Shown here piece by piece: positions 1 to 8,145 of a stretch of 64,000 nucleotides of DNA. The notes beneath the pieces were generated by a model that had not been told where the DNA came from, ran no database searches, and worked only from the letters and a program-made list of their open reading frames with translations. Position 1 is the first letter of the stretch; every line of letters begins with the position of its first letter. Source of the DNA: Mucilaginibacter sp. PPCGB 2223 (lineage in GTDB: Bacteria > Bacteroidota > Bacteroidia > Sphingobacteriales > Sphingobacteriaceae); assembly GCF_001705515.1 (NCBI RefSeq), contig NZ_MDJS01000004.1, forward strand, positions 310,001 to 374,000, in the 5' to 3' direction. The translations under genes and the position numbers were made by a program.

Positions 1-41
1 TGATGAGCTACGACCTCCGCAAGGAGGAAATAAAGCACAAC

Positions 42-74
42 AAAAAGGGCCATTACCTTTTCAGGTAACAGCCC
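42..74 (-). terminator. Rho-independent terminator after fadE
   Basis: Read on the minus strand, GGGC and TTACC pair with GGTAA and GCCC (a small TG/TG internal loop between them), and five T follow. It lies just past the fadE stop codon, so it probably ends the fad transcript. Confidence 0.7.
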
Positions 75-95
75 TGGATATATATTAATGGTCAG

Positions 96-1886
96 TTAAT
101 AACAATATTTATTAGCCTCAATCAATTGTTTGGCAATACGTTGCCTTGCATCCTTGATATTAAAAGGCTCGGTTTTGGTAAAGCGTTTTAAGCCTACCAT
201 CATGGCCCGGTATTCGTCGCCCTCGGCAAAAGAGTTTAAAGCTTCTTTACCGGCAATGTACACATGGTCGGCAGCTTCGTGCAGATAAACGCGCATCATA
301 TCTAACTGGCCAGCGCAGGCTTCTTCGCCGCGTTGCTTTACCAGTTTTTCGGTACGTAATATAGTCGACTCTGCAATATATACATAACCAATAATATCTG
401 CAATGTTCATTAAAATTTCCTGTTCTTTACCCAGGGTCATCATCAGTTTTTGCACTGCAGCACCGGCTATCATCAAACCTGTTTTCTTCAGGTTCTTCAG
501 GATCTTTTTCTCGTACGCAAAAGGCGTTTCGTCAGGTTCGGCAAAATCAGGTATCGACATCAGTTCGGCCGAAACCGCCATGGCGGGCGTCATCAGGTCG
601 AGCTCTCCTTTCATGGCACGTTTTAACAGCATGTCCACGATCAGCATGCGGTTGATCTCGTTGGTACCTTCGAATATGCGGTTGATACGGCTATCGCGAT
701 AAGCACGCTCCATTGGCGCCTCGGCGCTGTAACCCATGCCACCGTAAACCTGTAGGCCTTCGTCGACCACATAGTCTAAAGCTTCCGATCCCCAAACTTT
801 CAGAATGGCGCACTCTACGGCAAACTGCTCAACCGATTTGAGCTTAGCTTTCGCCAGATCCATGCCGCCGGTGTGCAATGCTTCGTAAGCATCGTCAATG
901 TTTTGCCCGGCGCGGTACGCGGCGCTCTCCACTGCATAAATGCGGGTAGCCATTTCGGCCAGTTTGTAACGGATGGCGCCAAATTTTGAGATTGGCAGTT
1001 TAAACTGGATACGCTCGTTGGAATAATTGAGCGCATGGTTAAACGCCATACGCGATGAACCTATGGCTGCCGCACCTAATTTGATACGGCCGATGTTGAG
1101 TATGTTAACGGCAATTTTAAAACCGTTTTGCCTTTCGGATAACAGGTTTTCGACCGGCACAGGGCAATCGTTAAAGAAAATCTGGCGGGTTGACGAGCCT
1201 TTGATACCCAATTTATGTTCTTCGGGGTTCATGGTAATGCCGCCGAAAGTTTTTTCGACGATAAAAGCGCTCAGGTTTTCATCGTTATCAATCTTGGCGA
1301 AAACAATAAATACATCGGCAAAACCGCCGTTGGTGATCCACATTTTTTGGCCGGTGATGAGGTAATGTTTTCCATCCGGACTTAATACTGCCTTGGTGCG
1401 GCCCGAGTTGGCATCCGAGCCCGAATTGGGTTCGGTTAAGCAATAGGCTGCTTTCCACTCGCCTGTACCCAGTTTAGGGATATATTTTTGTTTTTGCTCT
1501 TCGTTGCCGTAGTACAGAATCGGCAAGGTACCAATACCCGTGTGGGCTGATAGCGCCACCGCGAACGAGAAGCCTGCGCCAACAGCATCGGCCACCAGCA
1601 TACTGGTATTGAAATTTTTGCCGAAGCCGCCGTATTCTTCAGGGATTGAAACACTCAGCAAACCCAACTCGCCGGCTTTATCCATTAAAGTTGGCATCAA
1701 GCCTTCCTCCTGCGCGTCTATCCTATCCAGGATCGGTAAAACCTCAGCGGCTAAAAAATCTTCGCAGGTTTTTTTGATCATCTGCGATTCTTCGTCGAAC
1801 TCCTCAGGGATAAAAATGTCTTCGTAGGAGGTTTCTTTGATTACGAATTCTCCGCCTTTGATCGCCTTTTTTTCTACAGTTTCCAT
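96..1886 (-). CDS. fadE: Acyl-CoA dehydrogenase (FadE type)
   Basis: FAD-dependent acyl-CoA dehydrogenase, first step of the beta-oxidation cycle, oxidising acyl-CoA to trans-2-enoyl-CoA in the cytoplasm. The N-terminal helical domain is followed by the family motif LTEPNSGSD (residues 150-157), KMWITNGG (181-188) and the C-terminal signature RIFEGTNEINRM (403-414). At 596 residues it has the extra C-terminal domain of long FadE proteins such as that of Bacillus subtilis (about 594), rather than the roughly 380 residues of short-chain enzymes. It is last in the leftward set fadN-fadA-fadE, the same order as the B. subtilis fadNAE operon. Starts at ATG. The 147-bp gap to fadA holds an inverted-repeat array, which may change mRNA stability. 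The chain length of the substrate cannot be read from sequence. Confidence 0.95.
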   Translation of the reverse strand: METVEKKAIKGGEFVIKETSYEDIFIPEEFDEESQMIKKTCEDFLAAEVLPILDRIDAQEEGLMPTLMDKAGELGLLSVSIPEEYGGFGKNFNTSMLVADAVGAGFSFAVALSAHTGIGTLPILYYGNEEQKQKYIPKLGTGEWKAAYCLTEPNSGSDANSGRTKAVLSPDGKHYLITGQKMWITNGGFADVFIVFAKIDNDENLSAFIVEKTFGGITMNPEEHKLGIKGSSTRQIFFNDCPVPVENLLSERQNGFKIAVNILNIGRIKLGAAAIGSSRMAFNHALNYSNERIQFKLPISKFGAIRYKLAEMATRIYAVESAAYRAGQNIDDAYEALHTGGMDLAKAKLKSVEQFAVECAILKVWGSEALDYVVDEGLQVYGGMGYSAEAPMERAYRDSRINRIFEGTNEINRMLIVDMLLKRAMKGELDLMTPAMAVSAELMSIPDFAEPDETPFAYEKKILKNLKKTGLMIAGAAVQKLMMTLGKEQEILMNIADIIGYVYIAESTILRTEKLVKQRGEEACAGQLDMMRVYLHEAADHVYIAGKEALNSFAEGDEYRAMMVGLKRFTKTEPFNIKDARQRIAKQLIEANKYCY

Positions 1887-1892
1887 ATGTTT

Positions 1893-2033
1893 TAGTATTG
1901 AGATATGCGTATTGCGTATTGCGATAGCTTATACGATAATATGCATTCGTTTTTTTTATGGCTTATATTTACTTTTTATCGGTATCAATTTTTTTCCGTC
2001 GCAGTACGCATAACGCAATACGCAATACTACCA
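1893..2033. repeat. Intergenic inverted-repeat array (fadA-fadE)
   Basis: The left arm (about 1893-1930) repeats GTATTGCG words; the right arm (about 1998-2033) carries their reverse complements (GCATAACGCAATACGCAATAC). An A/T-rich loop of about 65 bp separates them. The right arm ends next to the fadA TAG stop (2034-2036). One of several such arrays in the window. Confidence 0.7.
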
Positions 2034-3212
2034 CTATAATATTTCAAAAACTCCCGCTGCACCCTGCCCGGTACCTACGCACATGGTTACGATACCGTAT
2101 TTTTGTTTACGTTCTTTTAGCTCGTTTATTAATTGCACTGTTAGCTTGGCGCCCGTACAACCAAGCGGATGGCCCAATGCTATCGCACCGCCATTTACAT
2201 TCAGCTTGCTTTGATCGATGCCTAATTCGCGTACAACTGCTAAAGATTGCGACGCGAAAGCCTCGTTTAACTCAAACAGGTCGATCTGATCCAATTTCAT
2301 ACCGGCTTGTGCCAATGCCTTTGGTACGGCGTATATCGGGCCGATCCCCATGATGCGTGGCGGCACACCTGCCACGCCGTAGCTTACCAGGCGGGCCAGT
2401 GGTTGTACGTTCAGTTCTTTTAGCAGCTTTTCGGAAACCACCAGCACAAATGCCGCACCATCCGATGTTTGCGATGAATTACCAGCGGTAACCACGCCAT
2501 CGGCGCTGAATACCGGCTTTAGTTTCGCCAGCTTATCGATGCTGGTATCGGCACGCGGGCCTTCGTCGGTATCAACTACGTACTCGCGGGTTTTCTTTTT
2601 CAGGTTATCGTCGAGGTAGGTTTCCTTTACGGTGACGGGCAGGATGCCGTTCTTCATCCGGCCATCGGCAATAGCTTTGATGGCTTTTTGGTGCGACTGG
2701 TATGAAAACTCATCCTGATCCTCCCGGCTAACTTTATATACTTTGGCCACTTCTTCGGCTGTCAGACCCATGTTCCAGTACCAATCTGGGTGCGTTACCG
2801 CGATATCCGGGTTCGGCACGATCTTCCATCCGCCCATCGGTATCATCGACATGCTTTCCACACCACCGGCGATGATACAATCGGCCATACCCGAGCGGAT
2901 CTTGGCGGTAGCTGTAGCAATTGTTTCCAGGCCGGACGCGCAATAGCGGTTCATGATGACGCCCGGAACTTTATCGGTATCCAACCCCATCAGCGAGATC
3001 AGGCGTGCCACGTTCAAGCCTTGCTCCGCCTCGGGCGAGGCATTGCCTACGATCACATCATCGATACGCTCTTTATCCAGGCCGGGCACCGATGCCACCA
3101 ACCCCCGGATAACTTCTGCGGCGAGGTCATCCGGACGGGTGAACCTAAAAACGCCGCGCGGTGCCTTTCCTACGGCGGTACGGTATCCTGCTATGATATA
3201 TGCTTCTTGCAT
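2034..3212 (-). CDS. fadA: Acetyl-CoA C-acyltransferase (3-ketoacyl-CoA thiolase)
   Basis: Thiolase that cleaves 3-ketoacyl-CoA with CoA to acetyl-CoA and a shortened acyl-CoA, the last step of beta-oxidation. The nucleophilic cysteine is in NRYCASG (C91). The C-terminal thiolase motifs NEAFASQ, GHPLGCTGA and CVGTGQGAAG (second catalytic cysteine about C378) are intact. 392 residues is the usual length. ATG start. The upstream neighbour is the four-helix-bundle cassette, then fadN, the usual partner that makes its substrate. A biosynthetic acetyl-CoA acetyltransferase is possible on sequence alone, but the fadN/fadE context argues for degradation. Confidence 0.95.
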   Translation of the reverse strand: MQEAYIIAGYRTAVGKAPRGVFRFTRPDDLAAEVIRGLVASVPGLDKERIDDVIVGNASPEAEQGLNVARLISLMGLDTDKVPGVIMNRYCASGLETIATATAKIRSGMADCIIAGGVESMSMIPMGGWKIVPNPDIAVTHPDWYWNMGLTAEEVAKVYKVSREDQDEFSYQSHQKAIKAIADGRMKNGILPVTVKETYLDDNLKKKTREYVVDTDEGPRADTSIDKLAKLKPVFSADGVVTAGNSSQTSDGAAFVLVVSEKLLKELNVQPLARLVSYGVAGVPPRIMGIGPIYAVPKALAQAGMKLDQIDLFELNEAFASQSLAVVRELGIDQSKLNVNGGAIALGHPLGCTGAKLTVQLINELKERKQKYGIVTMCVGTGQGAAGVFEIL

Positions 3213-3220
3213 CTCTTTTC

Positions 3221-3251
3221 AAGTATTTAGTAGTTGGTACAGAGTAGTTAG
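3221..3251. repeat. Left inverted-repeat arm of four-helix-bundle cassette
   Basis: A 31-bp arm TATTTAGTAGTTGGTACAGA... whose reverse complement closely resembles 3612-3642 (CTAAATACTATGTACTAAAT...). It contains the stop codon of the enclosed gene and ends 8 bp before the fadA ATG. Confidence 0.65.
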
Positions 3252-3604
3252 ACTTTTTTCAATTTTTGTTGCAAAGAGAAATTCATCTTTTGTAATTCTT
3301 CTATACTCTCCAATAATTTATTTAACTCTTCTTTTTTAATATATCCCAAATTATTTGAGACTATTAGTTGCGTTTCTAATTCGTATGATGAAGCATGAGC
3401 AATTGATAAAAACTGAATAAACTCTTTATCTGAATTTCTACCAGCACCTTCGGCAATGTTTGATGGAATTGAAACCGCTGCTCTATTTATTTGGCTAATC
3501 AAGTTAAATCTTTCTTTGTCAGGAAAAGAACCTGTTACCAGATAAATTTCAGTTACAAGCGTTATCGATTTTTTCCAAACTATCAGCTCTTTGTATTTAT
3601 GCAT
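3248..3604 (-). CDS. Four-helix-bundle protein (S23/IVP family)
   Basis: A 118-residue all-helical protein of the four-helix-bundle family typified by proteins encoded in 23S rRNA intervening sequences and by Avd-type proteins of diversity-generating retroelements. Seen here: YKELIVWKKS at the N-terminus, then SIPSNIAEGAGR (about residues 46-57) and FIQFLSIAHASSYELETQL, which are the family hallmarks. No catalytic motif. The biochemical role of stand-alone members is unknown; a nucleic-acid-binding role is inferred from relatives. It interrupts an otherwise standard fadN-fadA gene pair, is visibly A/T-richer than both neighbours, and is bracketed by inverted repeats, which suggests insertion. 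ATG start preceded by GGAGG. Confidence 0.85.
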   Translation of the reverse strand: MHKYKELIVWKKSITLVTEIYLVTGSFPDKERFNLISQINRAAVSIPSNIAEGAGRNSDKEFIQFLSIAHASSYELETQLIVSNNLGYIKKEELNKLLESIEELQKMNFSLQQKLKKV

Positions 3605-3611
3605 CCTCCAT

Positions 3612-3642
3612 CTAAATACTATGTACTAAATACTCAGTACTA
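3612..3642. repeat. Right inverted-repeat arm of four-helix-bundle cassette
   Basis: Partner of 3221-3251 in inverted orientation. It includes the fadN TAG stop codon (3640-3642), so the cassette boundary sits exactly at the end of fadN. Confidence 0.65.
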
Positions 3643-6045
3643 ATTCCGTAACGTTTTACCTTTCGTTAGTATACTCTGTATTCTCTCCAACGTCTTCCTC
3701 TCTCCACATAGGCTCAAAAATGCTTCGCGCTCCAGGTCGAGCAGGTATTGCTCGGTTACCAGGGTTGGCGATGACAGGTCGCCGCCGCACATCACATAAC
3801 CTAACTTTTCGGATATCTTTTTATCGTGCTCGGAGATATAATGGCCAGAGTACATCGAATTTGCCCCAATGTAAACCATGCCCAGTCCCGACTTGCCCAG
3901 CACCTTAATATCTTTACGGTGTGATGGCTGCGTGTACCCGGCATCGGCCAGTTCGATGGCTTTTTCTTTCGCATCGGCTATCAATCGGCTGCGGTTCATG
4001 CTGATGGAGTATTTATCTTTCAGCAGGTAACCCAGGTCGTAAGCTTCGGGCGCCGAAGTGGACACTTTGGCCATACCGATGGTGAGGAAACGGTCTTTCA
4101 ATACGTTTTGCTCGATCTGCCCTTCAGTAAACGCATCCGAAGCGCGCAGGGCAAACTCCTTGGTACCGCCACCACCAGGGATCAGGCCTACACCAAATTC
4201 GACCAAACCCATATAGGTTTCGGCGTGTAACTGAACATGGTCGGCGTGCAGGCAAAACTCGCAGCCACCGCCCAAGGCTAAATTAAACGGAGCCGCCACA
4301 ACCGGTATCGACGAGTAACGGATGCGCATCGACGTCTTCTGGAACATGCCCACGGCCATATTGATCTCGTCCCACTCCTGCTCAACGGCCATCATAAATA
4401 TCATGCCCACATTGGCGCCAGCCGAAAAGTTGGCGCCATCGTTACCGATCACCAAGCCGCGAAAATCTTTTTCGGCAATATCGATGGCCTTATTAATACC
4501 CTGTAAAACCTCGCCGCCAATGGTGTTCATTTTGGTATGGAACTCGAGGTTCAGGATGCCATCACCAAGGTCGGTAAGCGTAGTACCGCTGTTTTTCCAT
4601 ACGGTTTTGCTTTCGCGGATGTTATCGAGTATGATAAAACTTTCGGTACCAGGTACGGTCTTATAGCTTTTGGTTGGGATGTCGTAATACTTTTTTACGC
4701 CGTTCTCAACCTTGTAAAACGATTCGTTACCACCATTCAACATTTCGTGTACCCAGGCGGCGGCTTCGTTGCCTTTGGCCTTCATGGCGGCAACGGTTTC
4801 TTTTACGCCGAGCGCATCCCAAACCTCAAACGGACCAAGCTCCCAACCGAAACCAGCACGCAGGGCATCGTCGATGCGGTACAATTCGTCGGATATTTCG
4901 GGGATACGATCGCTCACGTATTCGAACAGGCCGTAGAACGAGGTGCGGAAGAATTCGCCCGCTTTATCGGTGCCTTTGGCGTAAACCCGCATCCGCTCGC
5001 GCAGATTTTCGATGGGTTTGGTTGCTTCGAGCGTCGCCGATTTAACCTTGATCTGCGGTTTATATTCTAAGGTCTTCAGATCTAAAGCCAAAATTTCGCT
5101 CGAACCATCGGCATTTTTTACTTTTTTGTAGAAACCCTGTTTGGTTTTATCGCCCAGCCATTTGTTTTCGGCCATTTTTTTCACATAGTCGGGCAGCACG
5201 AACAGGTCGTGCGCTTTATCGTTGGGCAGGTTGTTGTACAGGCCGTTGGCTACGTTGATCATGGTATCCAAACCCACCACATCGCTGGTGCGGAAAGTGG
5301 CCGACTTTGGACGACCCAACGCCGGGCCGGTAAATTTATCGACTTCCTCAACCGTCAGATCCATTTTTTCGACCAGGTGCAGCAGCGCCATGATGGAGTA
5401 AACCCCAACACGGTTGGCGATGAATGCCGGCGTGTCTTTACATAAAACCGTCGTCTTACCTAAAAATTTGTCGCCGTAGTGCATCACAAAATCGATTACT
5501 TCGGGCGAAGTTGAAGGTGTCGGGATAATCTCTAACAAACGTAAGTAGCGCGGCGGGTTAAAAAAGTGCGTTCCGCAAAAGTGCGCCTTAAAATCGTCGC
5601 TCCGGCCTTCGGCCATTAAATGGATCGGAATACCTGAGGTGTTTGAAGTGATCAGCGTACCCGGCTTGCGGAATTTTTCGACCTGGTCGTACACTTTCTT
5701 TTTGATATCGAGGTTTTCAACAACAACCTCGATAGTCCAGTCGCAACCGGCAATATCCTTCATGTTATCGTCAAAGTTGCCGGTGGTGATCCTGTTCAAA
5801 ACAGCTTTAGTAAATAGCGGTGAAGGGTTCGATTTGGCGGCGGTATCTAAGGCAGCATTGACGATGCGGTTTTTAACTTTAGGGTTATCCAAAGCCAAAC
5901 CTTTGGCCTGTTCATCGGGGAGTAATTCTTTGGGTGCGATATCCAGCAATAATACCTCAACGCCGATATTGGCGAAGTGGCAGGCAATGCGCGAGCCCAT
6001 CACACCCGAACCTAAAACCGCTACTTTTTTTATTATTCTTTTCAT
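3640..6045 (-). CDS. fadN: 3-hydroxyacyl-CoA dehydrogenase / enoyl-CoA hydratase fusion (FadN type)
   Basis: Bifunctional beta-oxidation enzyme catalysing hydration of enoyl-CoA and NAD-dependent oxidation of the 3-hydroxyacyl-CoA. The NAD-binding Rossmann motif LGSGVMGSRI is at residues 11-20 and HFFNPPRYL marks the dehydrogenase active site. The C-terminal third is a crotonase domain (FSAGANVGM, LALGGGCEF, GLIPGGGGTKE). The order dehydrogenase then hydratase is the reverse of E. coli FadB and matches B. subtilis FadN (about 789 residues; here 801). ATG start. The 57-bp gap to marR contains a dispersed hairpin repeat that provides an AGGAGGGG ribosome binding site. Probably co-transcribed with marR. 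Confidence 0.95.
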   Translation of the reverse strand: MKRIIKKVAVLGSGVMGSRIACHFANIGVEVLLLDIAPKELLPDEQAKGLALDNPKVKNRIVNAALDTAAKSNPSPLFTKAVLNRITTGNFDDNMKDIAGCDWTIEVVVENLDIKKKVYDQVEKFRKPGTLITSNTSGIPIHLMAEGRSDDFKAHFCGTHFFNPPRYLRLLEIIPTPSTSPEVIDFVMHYGDKFLGKTTVLCKDTPAFIANRVGVYSIMALLHLVEKMDLTVEEVDKFTGPALGRPKSATFRTSDVVGLDTMINVANGLYNNLPNDKAHDLFVLPDYVKKMAENKWLGDKTKQGFYKKVKNADGSSEILALDLKTLEYKPQIKVKSATLEATKPIENLRERMRVYAKGTDKAGEFFRTSFYGLFEYVSDRIPEISDELYRIDDALRAGFGWELGPFEVWDALGVKETVAAMKAKGNEAAAWVHEMLNGGNESFYKVENGVKKYYDIPTKSYKTVPGTESFIILDNIRESKTVWKNSGTTLTDLGDGILNLEFHTKMNTIGGEVLQGINKAIDIAEKDFRGLVIGNDGANFSAGANVGMIFMMAVEQEWDEINMAVGMFQKTSMRIRYSSIPVVAAPFNLALGGGCEFCLHADHVQLHAETYMGLVEFGVGLIPGGGGTKEFALRASDAFTEGQIEQNVLKDRFLTIGMAKVSTSAPEAYDLGYLLKDKYSISMNRSRLIADAKEKAIELADAGYTQPSHRKDIKVLGKSGLGMVYIGANSMYSGHYISEHDKKISEKLGYVMCGGDLSSPTLVTEQYLLDLEREAFLSLCGERKTLERIQSILTKGKTLRN

Positions 6046-6052
6046 GGTAAAT

Positions 6053-6088
6053 AAGCCCCTCCTAAATCCTCCCCGGGAGGGAGGACTT
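6053..6088 (-). repeat. Dispersed hairpin repeat carrying fadN ribosome binding site
   Basis: The minus strand reads AAGTCCTCCC...GATTTAGGAGGGGCTT, ending 7 bp before the fadN ATG; GGAGG/CCTCC pairs form a hairpin. The same unit lies upstream of 60594 and, shortened, upstream of 61485. AGGAGG is a strong Shine-Dalgarno sequence, unusual in this phylum. Confidence 0.7.
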
Positions 6089-6102
6089 ATAAAGAGGAAT
6101 TT

Positions 6103-6537
6103 TTATTCGGGTTTATAATCAATGGTCAGTTGGTTGATCTTTTTAAGCGTATCGATCAGTTGCTGTTTTTCGCCGTCGCTGATGTGGGCATCCAGGTAGT
6201 CGTTAAATTTACGCACCACAACACGGGCCAGGTGGCGTTTTTCTTTACCCAGGTCGGTCAGTTGTATCTTTACCGAGCGTTTATCGCCCTGGTTCGATTC
6301 GCGGTAGATGAGGCCCATATCCTCCAGGTTGCTCAGCATCCGCGATAAGCTGGTTGATTTTAAACCCAGCAGGCCGGCCACTTCGGTAACAGTGGTACCC
6401 TCTTTATCGTCGATATTAATTAACAGGTAACCGATGGATTGGGTGATGCCAAACTCGGCTGCCAACTGGTTGTAACGGTTTGCTACCGTTTGCCATACTA
6501 TCTTTAAAAAATAATCGGTGGTTTCCTGGTGTTTCAT
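6103..6537 (-). CDS. MarR-family transcriptional regulator
   Basis: Winged-helix MarR-type repressor, 144 residues from the ATG at 6535-6537. The HTH region is TVTEVAGLLGLKSTSLSRML and the wing is about EDMGLIYRESNQGDKRSVKI, with the usual D-R pair. An in-frame TTG at 6561 would add eight residues, but it lies inside the -7 promoter element, so ATG is preferred. It heads the leftward fad set (57 bp from fadN). Its promoter contains two copies of TATGCAAGCATA, and near copies occur upstream of fadD and the enoyl-CoA isomerase gene, so it likely controls fatty-acid catabolism and itself. Acyl-CoA would be a natural ligand, but that is inference. Confidence 0.9.
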   Translation of the reverse strand: MKHQETTDYFLKIVWQTVANRYNQLAAEFGITQSIGYLLINIDDKEGTTVTEVAGLLGLKSTSLSRMLSNLEDMGLIYRESNQGDKRSVKIQLTDLGKEKRHLARVVVRKFNDYLDAHISDGEKQQLIDTLKKINQLTIDYKPE

Positions 6538-6545
6538 TAATTTAC

Positions 6546-6557
6546 TATGCAAGCATA
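6546..6557 (-). promoter_or_regulatory. Putative MarR operator O1
   Basis: TATGCAAGCATA, an inverted repeat TATGC-N2-GCATA. It lies between the -7 element and the marR ATG, over the expected transcription start, as for autorepression. Confidence 0.6.
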
Positions 6558-6558
6558 A

Positions 6559-6589
6559 CAAATATATGGAGTAGAAATTTAGTATGCAA
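6559..6589 (-). promoter_or_regulatory. marR-fadN promoter
   Basis: The minus strand shows TTG (6587-6589), exactly 20 bp, then TATATTTG (6559-6566), which fits the Bacteroidetes TTG-N~20-TAnnTTTG promoter. The TTG is inside operator O2. Confidence 0.65.
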
Positions 6590-6594
6590 GCATA
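6583..6594 (-). promoter_or_regulatory. Putative MarR operator O2
   Basis: Second exact copy of TATGCAAGCATA, 37 bp from the first, overlapping the -33 TTG of the marR promoter. Confidence 0.6.
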
Positions 6595-6903
6595 ATTTTG
6601 AGAAAAAGTTTTGGCTGGTAAAACTTGATATTCGGTTAAATTTTATGTATATTTAAAGGAGCTCCTTTAACCGGAGCTTTTATGTACGTTGGTGATGATA
6701 CCGGCAAAGGTTGCGAATTTTTCCTACAATTTCCCCCCTGTGTGCTTGCGAAGGATTGAATGGGAAGTTTTTTGCAGAACACCCATAAATACCCATGTGC
6801 CCTGATCGGCATTGATTATCAGTGTGTCAAAGTCACTTTTTCGGGAACAAAATCATTTACGGCCAAAAAGCTCCGTAAATTAGTTATAATTAGCCCTTTT
6901 TAA
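6595..6903. other. Intergenic region between marR and the PQQ-propeller gene
   Basis: About 300 bp with no credible gene. It holds a palindrome AAAGGAGCTCCTTT (6655-6668); an overlapping plus-strand hairpin AGCTCC/GGAGCT followed by T (6660-6680); ATTTCCCCCCTGT (6729-6741), also found at 47882; and ACCCATAAATACCCATGTG (6781-6799), repeated at 8146-8164. No clear -33/-7 pair was found for the downstream gene. Confidence 0.5.
6781..6799 (+). repeat. 19-bp direct repeat, copy 1
   Basis: ACCCATAAATACCCATGTG, identical to 8146-8164. The two copies flank the PQQ-propeller gene in the same orientation. Confidence 0.6.
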
Positions 6904-8121
6904 ATGAAACACCTGTTTATAACTCTCGCAGTATTGTTTGCAGCTCTTGCTGCAAAACCTCAAAACACCAGTCATATTGATTTTGCCAAACTACCCTCAT
7001 TAGCCTGGAAGTTTAAGACCGACAGCGCGGTAATGGCCTCGCCGGTGGCTGAGGGAACGACTGTTTATATCGGCAGCCTGGATGGCAATTTATATGCGCT
7101 TAACCTGGTGACGGGTAAAATGAGCTGGAAATTCAAAACCGGCGGGCAGATACGGTCGACGGCCTGCATTTACAAAAACAGCCTGATGTTTGTTAGCGGC
7201 GACGGTTTGTTTTATTGCCTTGACAAACGCAGCGGCAAAACGTTGTGGACATTTAAAACCAGGGGAGAGCGGCAGTACGAGTTGTTTAGCTTTGCCGATT
7301 ACTACCAATCGTCGCCCATAGTGGCAGATGGCTGGGTTTATTTCGGCTCGGGCGATGGAAACGTTTATGCCTTAAACGCCGGCAACGGCAGCCTGCGGTG
7401 GCAATTTAAAACAGGCTCGGTGGTACATGCCACGCCTGCCATTGATAAAGGCAAATTGTTTATCGGCTCGTTCGACGGGTACTTTTATGCGCTCGATGCG
7501 GCCAATGGGCAGTTGATCTGGAAGTTCAAATCGGTCGGGCATAATTATTTCCCCAAAGGTGAGATGCAAGGCTCGCCTGCGGTGTTTAACGGACTGGTAT
7601 ACGTGGGCAGCCGTGATTATAATTTGTATGCTATTGATGAAGACGGCGGTTACTGCCGCTGGAACAGGCCTTTCCCGCGCGGCTGGGCCATGGCTACCCC
7701 GCAGTTTAAAGATTCGGTAATGTACGTGGGTACATCTGATGACTACGAGATGCATGTCATCAACCCGCGGTCGGGTGCCACTAAACTCAAAACCAACTTA
7801 AGGTTTAACATTTTTGCGCCCTGCAGCTTTACCGATTCGATGTATTACGTAGGCACGCTGATGGGCAAACTCTTTGGCGTATCGGTAAAGGACGGTAGCA
7901 TCAGGTGGTCCTTCAATACGGATAATTATAATAAAAACCGGTTCAGCTACCTAAAGGAAAATGATGATTACCGCGATGATATCGGCCAAATATTTACCGC
8001 CGAACACGGGCAATTGCGATCGTTATACCAATTGGGTTCGGTTTTTTCGCAGCCTTGTATTGCACAGCATTACATTGTGTTTACCAGTATGGATGGTAAT
8101 GTGTATTGTTTGACTTCGTGA
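6904..8121 (+). CDS. Secreted PQQ-like beta-propeller repeat protein
   Basis: A 405-residue protein with a probable signal peptide (MKHLFITLAVLFAALAA) and then a chain of repeats of the form VYIGSLDGNLYALNLVTGK..WKFKTGG, the PQQ-enzyme/BamB-like propeller blade. About seven blades fit the length. It lacks a lipobox, so it is not an obvious BamB, and it lacks the PQQ and calcium-binding residues expected of a quinoprotein dehydrogenase as far as I can see. Probably a periplasmic or exported scaffold or binding protein. It is divergent from marR, convergent with the gamma-glutamyltransferase gene, and flanked by 19-bp direct repeats. Specific function unknown. Confidence 0.9.
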   Translation: MKHLFITLAVLFAALAAKPQNTSHIDFAKLPSLAWKFKTDSAVMASPVAEGTTVYIGSLDGNLYALNLVTGKMSWKFKTGGQIRSTACIYKNSLMFVSGDGLFYCLDKRSGKTLWTFKTRGERQYELFSFADYYQSSPIVADGWVYFGSGDGNVYALNAGNGSLRWQFKTGSVVHATPAIDKGKLFIGSFDGYFYALDAANGQLIWKFKSVGHNYFPKGEMQGSPAVFNGLVYVGSRDYNLYAIDEDGGYCRWNRPFPRGWAMATPQFKDSVMYVGTSDDYEMHVINPRSGATKLKTNLRFNIFAPCSFTDSMYYVGTLMGKLFGVSVKDGSIRWSFNTDNYNKNRFSYLKENDDYRDDIGQIFTAEHGQLRSLYQLGSVFSQPCIAQHYIVFTSMDGNVYCLTS

Positions 8122-8145
8122 TTTTGAGGAGCGTTCTTTGAAAAT

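Noticed and set aside
3-68. Plus-strand reading frame at the window start ending TAA, possibly the 3' end of an upstream gene
   Set aside because: Only 21 codons, no recognisable motif, and its end is fully inside the fadE terminator hairpin. It could be the tail of a convergent gene, but nothing here proves it.
1917-1960. MarR operator before fadE (ATATGCATTCGTT)
   Set aside because: Only about 9 of 12 positions fit and the second half-site is lost; fadE is probably transcribed from the marR promoter.
6103-6561. Longer MarR protein from TTG at 6561
   Set aside because: The added codons cover the operator and part of the -7 promoter element; ATG at 6537 fits better.
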